From assembly GCA_015501595.1 (NCBI GenBank), contig JADNRX010000005.1:186001-250000 (forward strand): a DNA stretch of 64,000 bases, read 5' to 3'. Below, piece after piece: positions 37,996 to 49,248 of this stretch. The position numbers and the translations under genes were made by a program. Each line of letters starts with the position of its first letter. Within the stretch, counting starts at the first letter, position 1. This stretch comes from Hymenopellis radicata (taxonomy: Eukaryota > Basidiomycota > Agaricomycetes > Agaricales > Physalacriaceae). Below the pieces are notes generated by a model that searched no databases, was not told where the DNA came from, and saw nothing but the letters and a program-made list of their open reading frames with translations.

Positions 37996-40494
37996 TCATA
38001 TTTTTTTGTTCAGTTCCACGTTCGATTCCCCCAACAGCTGCCTCAAAATAACCTCCATGCGCATTTGGTCCTGTCTCCAACGTTGCTGCTCCTCCGCCCA
38101 TCTCGCCTCATACAAAGATCCCAACGTACCCACAGCAGCTAACGCCCGCTTCAGCTGATCCTCCTGTCCGCCATCAGTCGACGGCGACATCAAGCGATCC
38201 GTCAAAGAGAATCGCTGAGTGCGAGAGTTCTTCCTCTGAGTGGCAATTTGCTTGAAGCTCGCTTTCAAAGGAAGGATAGCAGCGGTCGGGGATCGCCGTA
38301 CAGCTCGGGAGCGCAATACATGCAACTTGGTTGAATGTGATGGAGCAGCCATTAGAACCATAGTTGCGTCGGTTTGACGATCAAGGTTTTGGAACTAGAT
38401 CTTGAGTCAGTGCTATTGTCTGCGGCTAGATGATAAGCGCAACCCACAGCTTGGACCAAAGCATCCCAACGAATTTCCCATCGTCTCCTCCGCTTCTCGA
38501 CATTGCCCACGTACGACGGATGATACTCGACTTCGAGCACATCCTCTTCGTCATCTTCTTCGTCGACCCACTCCGTATCATCGTCAGTGACTACAGTCGG
38601 CGTGGTCCCGTTGACCCATTGACCTTCCTCTGGAGCAGCGAATTGACTTTCTCCTGCGGTCTCCTCTCCACTGCTCGACGGTTCGGGACTGGTTTCTCTT
38701 GGTTGAGTGCTTTCAACTCGGGGAGGCGGCTTCCTGAAACTGCTTTCCCTTCGAAGATCAGCCGAATTCGTCTTCTTTTTCACTCTTCTCGGGGGAGGAG
38801 GGAAACCTTGTTGAAGAGGCTCGTGGCTTGGACTGGAGCGCATGCTCATGCTCGGTGGGGCTCGGTTTCCGAGGACACGTTGAGTATACCAGTACGCCCA
38901 CGGATCAAATGTGGGAGGGAAAGGCGTGGCAGAAGGCGTAAACGTGGATTCCGTTATGTTGCCGGGAGCGTTGTTCTGGGCGAAAATTTGCCATTGCTTT
39001 GCGAACTGCTCTTGAATAACAGCGGGATTAAGATCGACACCGTTGCGCGCAGGAGGCATCTGCTGAACGCGTCGAACATGTGAGAATGGGTACGGATACG
39101 GCGAGCCAGGAGGTAACCCCCCAAGGTCATAATTCCCAGAAATCAGTGGAGATGGGGAAGGAGGATTCGTCTGGCTATGAGGCGTTGGTGGTATGGGTGC
39201 ATCCGGTCGCGGGCTTCGCGCAAGATAGGCTTGAATATACGCTGATGTCGGATTATCCATAAAGTTATGCAGATCGTCAGGATTTAACTGGGACGCGTAA
39301 TCTGGATGAGCCTCGAGATGCGCCATACTGCCATGTCGCTGCGGTTGAGGTGCATCAAAGAAAGCTGAATTGAGACCTCGGAGATTGAGTTGGTCGGACG
39401 CGGCATTTCGAGAACGCTTGTTTTGATAAGGGATGTCGGGAAGAGCGGCGGTAGGAGAACGCGGGGTATATGAACCCTCCTCAGATGAACGCTTCTCTGA
39501 CTGCTCGATGAGAGTGTCATCCTCATCGTCGCGATGACCGGCCCGGCTGCTTCGACCATCATACCGTGACGAATTACCCTCCGGATGGAGGTCTGACGAG
39601 GGGGTAGGCGAAGTGTCCCTGTCCTCTTCAATTTCTTCTTGAACTGGAAGGGACTTGTCGGGACTACGCGTATGAATGGCCTGAAGGGGTGGAGTCTGCG
39701 TCGCAAGAGAAATGGGAGCTCGTTTGACGGCAGGAGGAGAATCGTACTGGTCTCGGTACTGGATATAGCCTGGCGCTTGTGCGGCAGCCTCGCCCGGAGT
39801 ACCAAGCGGCGTATGATAGCTCGGTGAAGCCCGTCTCTCTGGGGTCTTCACGTTGGGAGCGAACTTGGGATTAGGGTCTTGTATGGCAGGCAGATCGGGG
39901 GTGCCATTGGAATATCCAAGCGGATAACTGCTTACAGGTTGGGCGAAATTGACACCTTGCTGCTGTTGATCGGCGCGCTCGATGTCAGCCAGTAGCTCTT
40001 CAGTCATCTCCATCTGCCAGTCAACGCCATCCTGGAACTTTTGGAGGAATTGTTGTGGCGGAACGCGATTAATAGGACGGGGATAATGGGTGACACCGCC
40101 GGCATGCAATGGAGATGGACTCATACTGCGGCGCTCGTCTGGTGGACTGGGATGAGGCGGCGTCGGCAACAGCCTCTGGACCTGAGGCTGAGCCTGAGGA
40201 GATCGTCTGGTACCGGGGCCGGTCGCTGCCGTTGGACTGCCTTGCTGAGCAGAGGCAAAGATCTGAACGGCAGACGGCATCAGTGGCATCGACTGGGTCT
40301 TTGCGGCGCGTGGCCGAAAAGAGGGAGATGGTGAGTTCTCGCGGTGAATCCCACCCGCCGTTTCACGGTGTATCGAGCCTGTGGATGCGCAGTGAGAAAG
40401 CAAAGTAGATCTTTGTCGATGTAGACAAACCTATCTGTGATTTTCGTGGGCGCTGTACTTGGGGAGAGAGAGACTGGGACTGGTTTGTTGCCAT
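37996..40494 (-). CDS. Large Ser/Pro-rich protein with acidic block and C-terminal helical region, unrecognised
   Basis: The start at 40494 (MATNQSQSLSPQVQRPRKSQ) splices at about 40383-40434 in phase to GSIHRETAGGIHRENSPSPS. A very long second exon follows, rich in Ser, Pro, Gln and Asn, with low-complexity disorder. Near its end is an acidic block (DDDTEWVDEEDDEEDVLEVE) and a conserved-looking helical piece (KRRRRWEIRWDALVQAFQNL), completed across an intron at about 38397. The tail has a likely coiled coil (RWAEEQQRWRQDQMRMEVIL). About 800 residues. Lying between two divergent formin genes suggests, but does not show, a polarity role. No known domain recognised. Confidence 0.75.
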
Positions 40495-40867
40495 CGTATA
40501 GAGAGGATAGGAATGGAGGAGATGGGCAAAAGTAAAAAGAGACAAGGGTCAAAAACACAAAGACTTTCTATTAGGGCTTGCGCGTGCCTCCAGCAGGAAA
40601 CAACGAGGTGTAAACACAGCGACGACGCCTCGAGGCTGCCTCGCGGTCCTTTTTGGGCGGCCGCATGATCCGACATGGCTTGCTTGCCGTGAGATCCACG
40701 GCTACAGTCCAAGCAGCGTAGTAGAATACGACCACATCGTTGAACAAGACGGGAACAAAGTCTCGCCACGTGTTGACTGCACTACCCGCCGATCTCTCCT
40801 TTACACCTGCTCATGACTCTGACGACCGCGTCCGATACGCTCTAAGCTCCGACCATTTACGACCATC

Positions 40868-43800
40868 ATGACCTCCCCTTTTACCGTACCCGTCATCCTC
40901 ACCACTGGCAGTCTCTACTTTGCCCAGGTCGCCCAAGATGCTACTGTCGGGAACGTCATCGACGTCCTGCTCGAACAGGACCTGTGCAAATCCGAGGCGC
41001 TTGAAAGTCTGCCCGACCAAGGATGGGCGCTACAGACGATTAGAAACGAACGTCACGGCAGGAGGTGGGACGATGAGGCACTAGAAGCCCTTGGCGACGG
41101 TTAGTACCTTGTCGCGGACACGGTCTCTCTATGCTCATGTTCTAGCAGGTACTCTCGAGCCATCTACCCTCGTCGCACCTCTGCTGGATACTCCATCCTC
41201 TGACTCGCCGCAGCAGCGCACCTTCTCCCTCTTTCCGCTCTCAGGCCATCTCCATGATCCCGTCCTTCGTTTGGTTTCCCTTCATCCATCACTATCCATC
41301 TATCTTTCCTTTCTTAGAGTGCCAGAAGTACCCGACGACTTTCGCTACAAGATCTTCATCTCCAGGATCAAGACTATCTCCGATGTAATAAATGCCGTTA
41401 TCGACGAATTGGGCCTCACCAAGTTCTCTCCGGGAGCTGGCAATCTGGACTACGTCCTTGAAGAAGTGTGGAAAGATGGAAATGCAGAGAGTATGTGTCT
41501 ACTACTTCTACCCACCATTTTGTTAATATCTCTCAGAATCGACCCGCCTACCCGGCTCATCCCTCGTCTATTCTGTCAGTGCTGCACCCTTTGCCGCCAA
41601 TCCCTTCACGCCTGCTGCGACTCGTGGTTTCCAATTCTGTGTACCCGATGAATGGTATCGGCGGCCTACTTCGAGGAGTGCTGGCGCGTCACAAGCCACT
41701 ATTAGGCGTTTGGCAGCCCTGCAAGAACAAGACGAGGACGGCGATGACGAGGAAGAAGAAGATGATGATGATGATGCAGAAGGGACAGCGAAAGCCAAAG
41801 AGAATAACACCGTCTCTCAGAACAACCGGCTTTCGACCTTCTTCGATGGCTGGCTGCCTAATCGACCGGCGCCTACCACATCACCACAACGCACCAATGT
41901 TCGCGCGGCGGAGAATCGCAGGAGTATCGTCAGCGAACCCATCCTTGTCCAACAGCATACCGGCGGTTCCGCAGCCGAGCCTTCCTCAGATAACACCGAG
42001 TCTGACATTGAAACTGCGGTTGAAGAGGTTATGGTATGTTCCGCCTGCTGTACTGACGTTCTAAAATTCTCATCGCACACTAGAACTCCTTCGGGATGAA
42101 CAAGCAATCTACTCTGAACATGTCACCCGAACAGAAACGAAAGCTCGTCCAGCAATACAAAGCCACAAATTCACCCCGCATCGCAAAGCCAGCTACATAT
42201 GGGGCCACCAGTGGGATAAGTTTAGTTGCCAAATTGACTCCTCAATTAACGGGCGAGTTCGCGAAACGTCTCTCGTTTTGGGGTGGTCCAGCCGCGGCTT
42301 CTGCTTCCAGTTTATCCGATTCTGTATCGGCTTCAGACTCAGACCAGAAGAAAGCTGACCCTACGGAGAAGCCACCCGAAGACTTGCAGCCTATACAGCC
42401 CCAGACAACGGGCGGACTCTGGAGTACTTGGTGGTCTGCGTCTGCTGGCTCGACCGAGAAGGCATCTAAGAGGACGAGCAAAGAGCTAGATCGGTCGCCT
42501 CAGGCATACGTAGACGAGATGAAGAATCTTAGGACAAAAGACCTAAAGTTGACCAAGTCGTTGATAGCACTTCGCGTACAGCTTGCTACCGCGAAGATTC
42601 TCTGGTTACAAGACTTTGTCGGTCCTTGCAGAGGACTTGTCGCTCTCGACACTCTTCTCGGTACGCTTGTCGGAAAGGGAGGGAAGCGCAAAGAATTCGT
42701 GGAATATGAAGCCGAGAACCTTTTGGAGATTGTCAAGTGTTTCCGTGTCTTGATGAATGAGCCAGTGCGTGTTTTCAATGACCGACCCTTCCTTTGTGTG
42801 ACTTTTCGGTATAGTTCATTCGCCATCAAGTCCTCGCCGACCACCCTATCATTATCACTCATATTGCATACTCCTTACATGGCGCGACTCTCAAGTTACG
42901 GCGACTAGCTTCCGAACTCCTGGCTGCTTTGTGTTACCTTGATGATCGAGATGGGTATAAGTCGGTTATATCAGCACTCTCTGATTATCGAGTAGCATTC
43001 GACGAATCATTTCGCTTCGAAGGCCTTGTCGCATCTTTGCAGCTTCGTGATGACGCCGAGGAAGACGAGATCTTCAGTTCGGACGAAGAGACCGCGCATT
43101 TGGTGTGGGAAGCCAGATGTGCCTCGATGACCTTGGTGAATGCCTTGACAACCTACTCCGATACAGTGGAGGAGCGTGTCTTGCTTCGAGAGGAATTTGC
43201 CAGAAGGGGCTTAAACGAAGCCATTGTGGTAAGCTAGATAATACATTTCCCGTGCCACATTCATCGACTCCATTTCTAGGCCTTGCGATATGTCAAACCT
43301 CCGGAAAATATCGTGAAGCAGATAGACATATACACGGAGGAGAAGTTCGAGGATGAAGAAGATTTGAGGGATCGAGCGAAGGCAGTACTGCGCGGTGCCC
43401 ATGAATGGTCTCATTCGGATGATGAAAACGTGTTGACCGACATCGTTCGCCTTGCCAAACAACACGGCGAGTTGTATCCCATGATGGTGGAAATTCTTAC
43501 CCACTACGGAGAGATACTGCAGAAGGACATTGGCTTGTAAGTAACACTTGTCATGCCGCTATATTTGACTAGGCCTAACTTGAGCAGTCAGCTCAAAGCA
43601 GATCTTCTGACCATCCTTGATCGTTTCGTGCAACAAGCTGCATTACTCGATAACTTGTAAATAACACACTCCCGCCGAGTCATCGTGGTCCCGCTAACAC
43701 TCACTTTTAGCGATGATAATTGGCATACATTCATGAAACGATTTTCAGCTTCCGTTCATGATATTACTGGTCAAACATTAGAAGTGAAATCGGCGGACGA

Positions 43801-44809
43801 ACCGTTGAATGTTGTGGAGCAGGAGCTCGAGGATCTGCGCGCGAAAGTTGAGGAACTCAGTGACGAGGTAAGCTTCCCTCAACGTGTTGCGCTTTCTTCC
43901 CGGCTGACTTCGTCGATCAGCGTACGCAGTTGAAGAACGAACTCAATCAGCAAATTGCCGAGCTCAAGACACTCAAGTCATTACCCAATTTGTCCGCCGT
44001 GACGAGCAAGCTTTCAGGTAAAGGTGGTTCAGAGGTTTGTTTATCCAAATGCGCTATTATTTCGATCTAAACTATCTCCGCAGGGCATGAGTGGCATTGT
44101 CCAGCGTTTGGTACAGAAGGAGAAAGAGGTGCTACAACTCCAAACCGACCTTGATAAGCTCAGAGCCCAGCAACACCCCGGTGACCGTGATTCGGTATCT
44201 ACGGCTCTTCCTGTCTTGATCTGGTTTACTCAAACTGTTCCAGGACGAGCGTGCCAAAAAGGAGCGTGAACTCAATCGCGCAAAATGGCATTCACTTAAC
44301 GAAGAGATTGCGAAGCTCCAAGTGAAGGTACGTTCCAGATTTCTGTAGCCTTCTTATCAGTTATCGATGCCTGCCATTAGAATAAGGAGGGCGTTGATCT
44401 CATAACGCGCAAGGACAAGGATATCATATACCTCAAACGGGCTCTTGAATCTGTATACACTCGTTTCACTGCAAGGGAAGAACAGCGGGAAGAAGAGAGG
44501 GAGGCTGATTTTGATGCTGAGCGAATGGCGGCTCAAGCAATTGATCGTCTGTCCAGAAAAGACGATGAGATTGCTAGCCTCTGTATTGAGGTCGCCGACT
44601 TGAAGGCTCAGCTTGCGGCACGGCCGAAGACAGAAAAGGAGTTCAAAGGCAGAGTCGCCCCGCCCCCACCTCCGCCTACAAAGCCGAAGCGCTCGTCCAC
44701 AGTGCCAGTGGTTTCAGATGTGCCACCTCCTCCACCGCCTCCGCCACCACCTCCACCTCCGTCACTCCCTGGAAGTCCCGCTGTTGTATCAACACCTTCA
44801 GTCTCTCCT

Positions 44810-44844
<35 letters not shown>

Positions 44845-46767
44845 ACCACCTCCGCCTCCGCCTCCTCCTTTGTCTAGTACGCCAACGTCCCCGTCCTTGC
44901 CCCCTCCTCCGCCACCACCACCTCCGCCGCCGGGAAGTGCACCGCCTCCGCCACCTCCACCTCCACCCCTCTCGCTCCGGGTGCACCGCCTCCCCCACCT
45001 CCACCGCCAGGAATGCCTGGCGCACCGCCGCCGCCTCCCCCACCTGGACCTGCGCGGCCGGCCATCTTAGGTCGTTTACCGCCTCCGGGCAAGCGCCTCA
45101 AAGCCTTTTACTGGAATAAGCTCAACAATGCTGGTGGAAACACTGTGTGGCAAGAAGCAGGAGACATACAATTTGATCTCAACGACTTGGAGTTGACGTT
45201 TGCTACGGACAGCACTCCCACAACTCCTTCACAGATGGCGAATCCTCGAAAGCAGCTCAAGGTCACGACGTTGCTTGACATGACACGAGCCAAGAACATT
45301 GAGATAATGCTGAAGCGACTAAAGATGGGCTTACCAGATATCAAGAGAGCGCTGCTAGAGCTCAACGACGCTCAATTGTCTATAGATGACCTCAAAGCAA
45401 TCGCCAAGCAACTACCGACGAAAGACGAAGTCGCACGAGTCAAAGACTTCTACGATATCAGCAAGTTACCCGATGCGGACCAATACGTTGACCAGGTATA
45501 TGATTTTGTTAACGTTCCAATATTGTACTGATCTTTCGTAGATCATGGAAATTCCAAGGCTGGCGCAGAGAATGGAATGCATGCTCTTCAGGCGCAAATT
45601 TGAGCTAGAGATTGAAGAAGTTCGACCCGATCTATCCGCCTTGAGGAATGCATCCATCGAGCTTCGTAACTCGAAAAAGTTCAAACAAGTTTTACAAGCC
45701 GTTCTTACTATTGGAAATGCTCTTAACGGTGGCTCTTTCCGCGGAGGCGCTGTTGGATTCCAGTTAAACGATCTGCTCAAGGTGAAGGTTCCTCTTCAAC
45801 CATCGTCTCGCCGCTTCTCACGATGTTTCTGTTTACCAGTTGAAGGAAACCAAGACTCCAAAAGGATCCTCTGACTGTCCGACTCTCCTACACTATCTCA
45901 CTCGGGTACTTCTGCGAACCGATCCTTCACTCATCGACTTCATACAAGATATGTCGAATGTGGAATCCGCGGCCCGTCGTAAGCATGATTTCGACCTTGT
46001 TTTGCGGGGGCAATATCTGAAGCATTCGTAGTCTCTGTGCAATCCATCACGCAATCCGTCTCTTCATTGACGTCTGGGCTTTCTCAAGTGAACGCCGAAC
46101 TAGCGAAGGTACAGACAGATCACAAGAGGCATCCGAGCGACCGCTTCATTGTCGTCATGCAGGTCCTTACGTTTCTTTTGTATTCTCGTTTGCAAAGCTG
46201 ACGCGTATGCATCAGCCTTTTGTGAATACGACTGAACCTCGTGTCACGGCGCTCAAAGAGATGGAACAGAAGGTGGACGTCGAGTTGAAGACCCTTCTCA
46301 TATATTATGGCGAGAATCCTGCATCACCCGATGGCATGAACCCAGAAGACCTGTTTAATCTCATTCTGACATTTTCGTCGGCGCTAAAGGTGATTGTTCC
46401 CTTTGTGTGCCCTTCACTCACGCTAATGCAACGGTCAGTTGTGCTCTCTGGAAGTAATGAGATCGATGCCTACTCCACCACCTGCCGTAATAACGGTTGA
46501 AGAGACGCCCAGTGAACCAGTTAGTCCCATCATCACATCCCTCTTCCAATATTTCTCAACCTACTTTAGACGATCAAGGGTTCAAATGAACCTCGCATTT
46601 CTATAACGCCTGCCAACTCCCAAGGTCCAGCGGGTGGTCTTTCGATGACTCGTGGTGACATCGATCAAGCTATTCGAAGTATGAGAGACGGCAGGCGGCG
46701 GGCAAGGCCTCGCCCGCTGAGTAAGATTTTCCTTGATGGAGCGCCTGCTGGTGGTCGACCGGGTTAG
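40868..46767 (+). CDS. Second formin, FH3-FH1-FH2
   Basis: The N-terminus (MTSPFTVPVILTTGSLYF) looks like a small ubiquitin-fold or Ras-association-type domain. A GTPase-binding/FH3 region follows (42520-43650: LIALRVQLATAKILWLQDF, LVALDTLLGTLVGKGGK). A coiled coil spans 43790-44640, the FH1 poly-proline tract 44650-45060, and FH2 45090-46490 (KRLKAFYWNKLNNAGGNTVW, LLDMTRAKNIEIMLKRLKMG, GNALNGGSFRGGAVGFQLND, PTLLHYLTRVLLRTDPSL). The tail ends GAPAGGRPG. The frame changes inside the FH1 repeats near 44970, from a proline frame that runs out as LSLRVHRLPHL to the frame LAPGAPPPPPP; no intron signal is there. It differs clearly from the other formin in this window. Confidence 0.9.
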
Positions 46768-46939
46768 TATGTTCGACTGGGTGAACGACACTATCTACAT
46801 ATATCTACCATATTTTTATTTGTACGAGGACACGACCTTTGCCTACGCTTTCATGAAGCACTGTTACGATGTCAATTCATTGATCTAGAACATTTGTGGC
46901 TGTGCACCGGGTGACCTTGTCTCTCATCCTCTTACCACC

Positions 46940-47308
46940 ATGGGAGGACCTAATCTTGAGATATTCAAGTTCTCTTTATATCTCTTCATTCCTATTGCTG
47001 CACTAGTCCACTTTGGCGACCCAGACTGGTACCGTGCCAATGTCTTACCCGTCAGTCACGACAACTGCAACCGATTTGATCAAACTCATAATTTCTGCAG
47101 TATAAGGACAAACTCTTCCCTCCCTCAGCAAACAAGGTAGGACCGCATGTTTCATGGATGTTTGAATGCCGACATGGAACGCGGGAAGACATTTCCGACA
47201 GATCAAACGGCTCTGCGAGAAGAATTGGCGCGTCTGAAAGCGAAGCGCTTAGCATCGAAGGCAAACCGCGAGCAAGAGAACAAAGATTGTACGTCTTCAT
47301 TCCTGTGA
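46940..47308 (+). CDS. PET100: PET100-like cytochrome c oxidase assembly factor
   Basis: Small inner-membrane chaperone for complex IV assembly. Exon 1 (MGGPNLEIFKFSLYLFIPIA then ALVHFGDPDWYRANVLP) carries the single membrane helix and the HFGDP-x-WY signature of the family. After an intron the text YKDKLFPPSANK continues, then a second intron, then FPTDQTALREELARLKAKRL and a short tail ending SSFL. Intron borders of the last exon are less certain. The gene is convergent with the serine dehydratase, 61 bases apart. Confidence 0.9.
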
Positions 47309-47369
47309 TTCGACGCGGACTATATCTTTTCTACGAAATTTACTAGGAAGGGCTCTATAGCCTGTCTGT

Positions 47370-48713
47370 TTAAATGCGACGTCTCTCCAGGATGGTCGTC
47401 TCCCCGTCTCCGATGACTACCTTCCAACCCTCTGCTCCTTTACTCGCGAAGCTCTTCTGAAGCATGGCCTCATAGTCTACGATGTCCTTTATGGATATCT
47501 TAAAGCCTCCACACACAATAAAAACCACCACTCTGTCACCTCGCGTCGACTCGTCCGCTGGAACCAGTTTGTCGAATAATGACGCGTTATACGCCGGCGT
47601 TAGGGTCGTAGAACAAGAAAGCTCAACGAGCTGTTTGTGGTCGCCTACGATATAACGTCAGTCGGCTCGATAATGTCATATCCAAGTGTCGCGTACGTGA
47701 AAAGTCAATTGCAGCCTGCATACTGAGTTCATCAGGAACCGTGACACACTTGACTCCTCCCGGTCTTTCTAAAGCCATCTTGACGACTCTCTCAGGAGGC
47801 TCGGAGGCACCAAGCGAGCCTGACGCCATCGAAGAAAAGGCGCTGAAATGAGCCAGGCGTACGTGCTCCTCGGATCCTTCTATTATCTCCACGTACGACG
47901 GGAGATTTTGGCTGAATGGGCTGCTGCGCTGGCCATTCAAAACCATAGAATAATGGAAACAATTGCATCCCTCTGTCTCCAATGCAACAATCGGGACTAA
48001 TCTAACATGTCAGCTTCAATCACAGAAGTCAAGAATCGGACGTGCCGTCGCTCCAGCCAGATTTCTCGCATCCAGTCATGATGCCGGCCAACAAGCCGCC
48101 TCCACCGACGCTACAGAAAATAGCGTCTGGCTTTCGGTCTAGTTGCTGTGATATCTCTGAGATCATGGAGCTATGTCCCTCCCACACTACGGAGTCTTCG
48201 TACGCAGGAATCATGACACTGTCTCATGGTTCAGCTTCCTTCCAGACGACTTTGTTCAATTGCTTACGCTTTCTCCTCTGCGTCCACCGCATCTTGAGCG
48301 GCCTTGACCGCTTGCGAATAGGAGTCCCCAACTACTATCACTTCCGCGTTTTCTCCTTTAATGAGCTGAATGGTCCTTTCTGTAGCACCTTTTGGTATGT
48401 ACACAGTGCAACGAACTCCAAGGCGATTTGATGCCGAGGCTGCAGCTAGACCAGCATTGCCACCAGACGCGACAATGGCGTGTACAGACGGGCCGTATTT
48501 CTCCTTTGATCTCTGTACGAAGAATGACAGACCTCTCTGTTTGAATGAGTGCGATGGCTGCAGGTTCTGAGGATGATCAGCTCGATCAGTTTGGAGTTTG
48601 GAAGTGATCCCTTGACGCGCGCTCACCTCGAGTTTAAGATAAGCAGAGCAACCCAGCAATCTAGATATGTACTGGGATTGTATCAAAGGTGTTTCTTGCC
48701 ACAGTTGTGTCAT
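47370..48713 (-). CDS. L-serine/L-threonine dehydratase (PLP-dependent, CHA1-like)
   Basis: Deaminates serine to pyruvate and threonine to 2-oxobutyrate. Start at 48713 (MTQLWQETPLIQSQYISRL); an in-frame ATG 45 bases upstream is possible. The PLP lysine sits in PSHSFKQRGL after the first intron. Next come VASGGNAGLAAA (substrate loop), and GGGGLLAGI that binds the PLP phosphate. A later exon carries LETEGCNCFHYSM, and the C-terminus reads DRVVVFIVCGG and ends ETTILERRI. Length about 350 residues fits the family. Cytosolic. Confidence 0.93.
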
Positions 48714-49248
48714 CTTGGGCGTTGGAAAAGGGAGGAAAGGAAAGGGAGGAAAGATCACCAGACGCGCGGTTAACGTTGTACCTAAGTGACCTAACTACCC
48801 ATCAATTTGAATGAGTCATGACTAAGGCAAAATCCAGTTGGTTAAATGGTTTTAGGGTCGGCCATTTCGTCGCTGTAGAAGCGGGGAGAAGCGGGGTACC
48901 TTGATGATGATGGTAATCTCACCAGTCTCACCCTCTTTCCTAGTACGACCCGTCGACGTCGTCAATGTTGTTCAGTCACACTATTGGAATTGCCAGCTTG
49001 TGTTCTAGTGGGTTGCTGTTCGCCGTCCTTCCCGTCTCAGATCCCAGGCGCAACCAGGACGCGCCTCCGGAAGGCCGGGCCCCAGAGGCATGATCATGGA
49101 GTTTCTTTAAAGGCTCGAGGCCCGGTACACTGTCCTTTTGACCTTGCGCACGGGGAATCTTCGGGAACGGCCCGTTCATGGTATTTGATAAGGCTGCAAT
49201 GTGTACAGGACAATTTGAGTCTCATCTGGTCTCATTTTTCTCGCAAAC
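48714..49248 (+). promoter_or_regulatory. Divergent intergenic region between dehydratase and GH31 genes
   Basis: About 535 bases between two divergent starts. It should hold both promoters. I see no coding frame worth keeping and no clear operator motif. Confidence 0.35.

Noticed and set aside
44798..45101. Minus-strand Arg/Trp/Gly-rich frames
   Set aside because: Antisense shadows of the FH1 repeats of the second formin.
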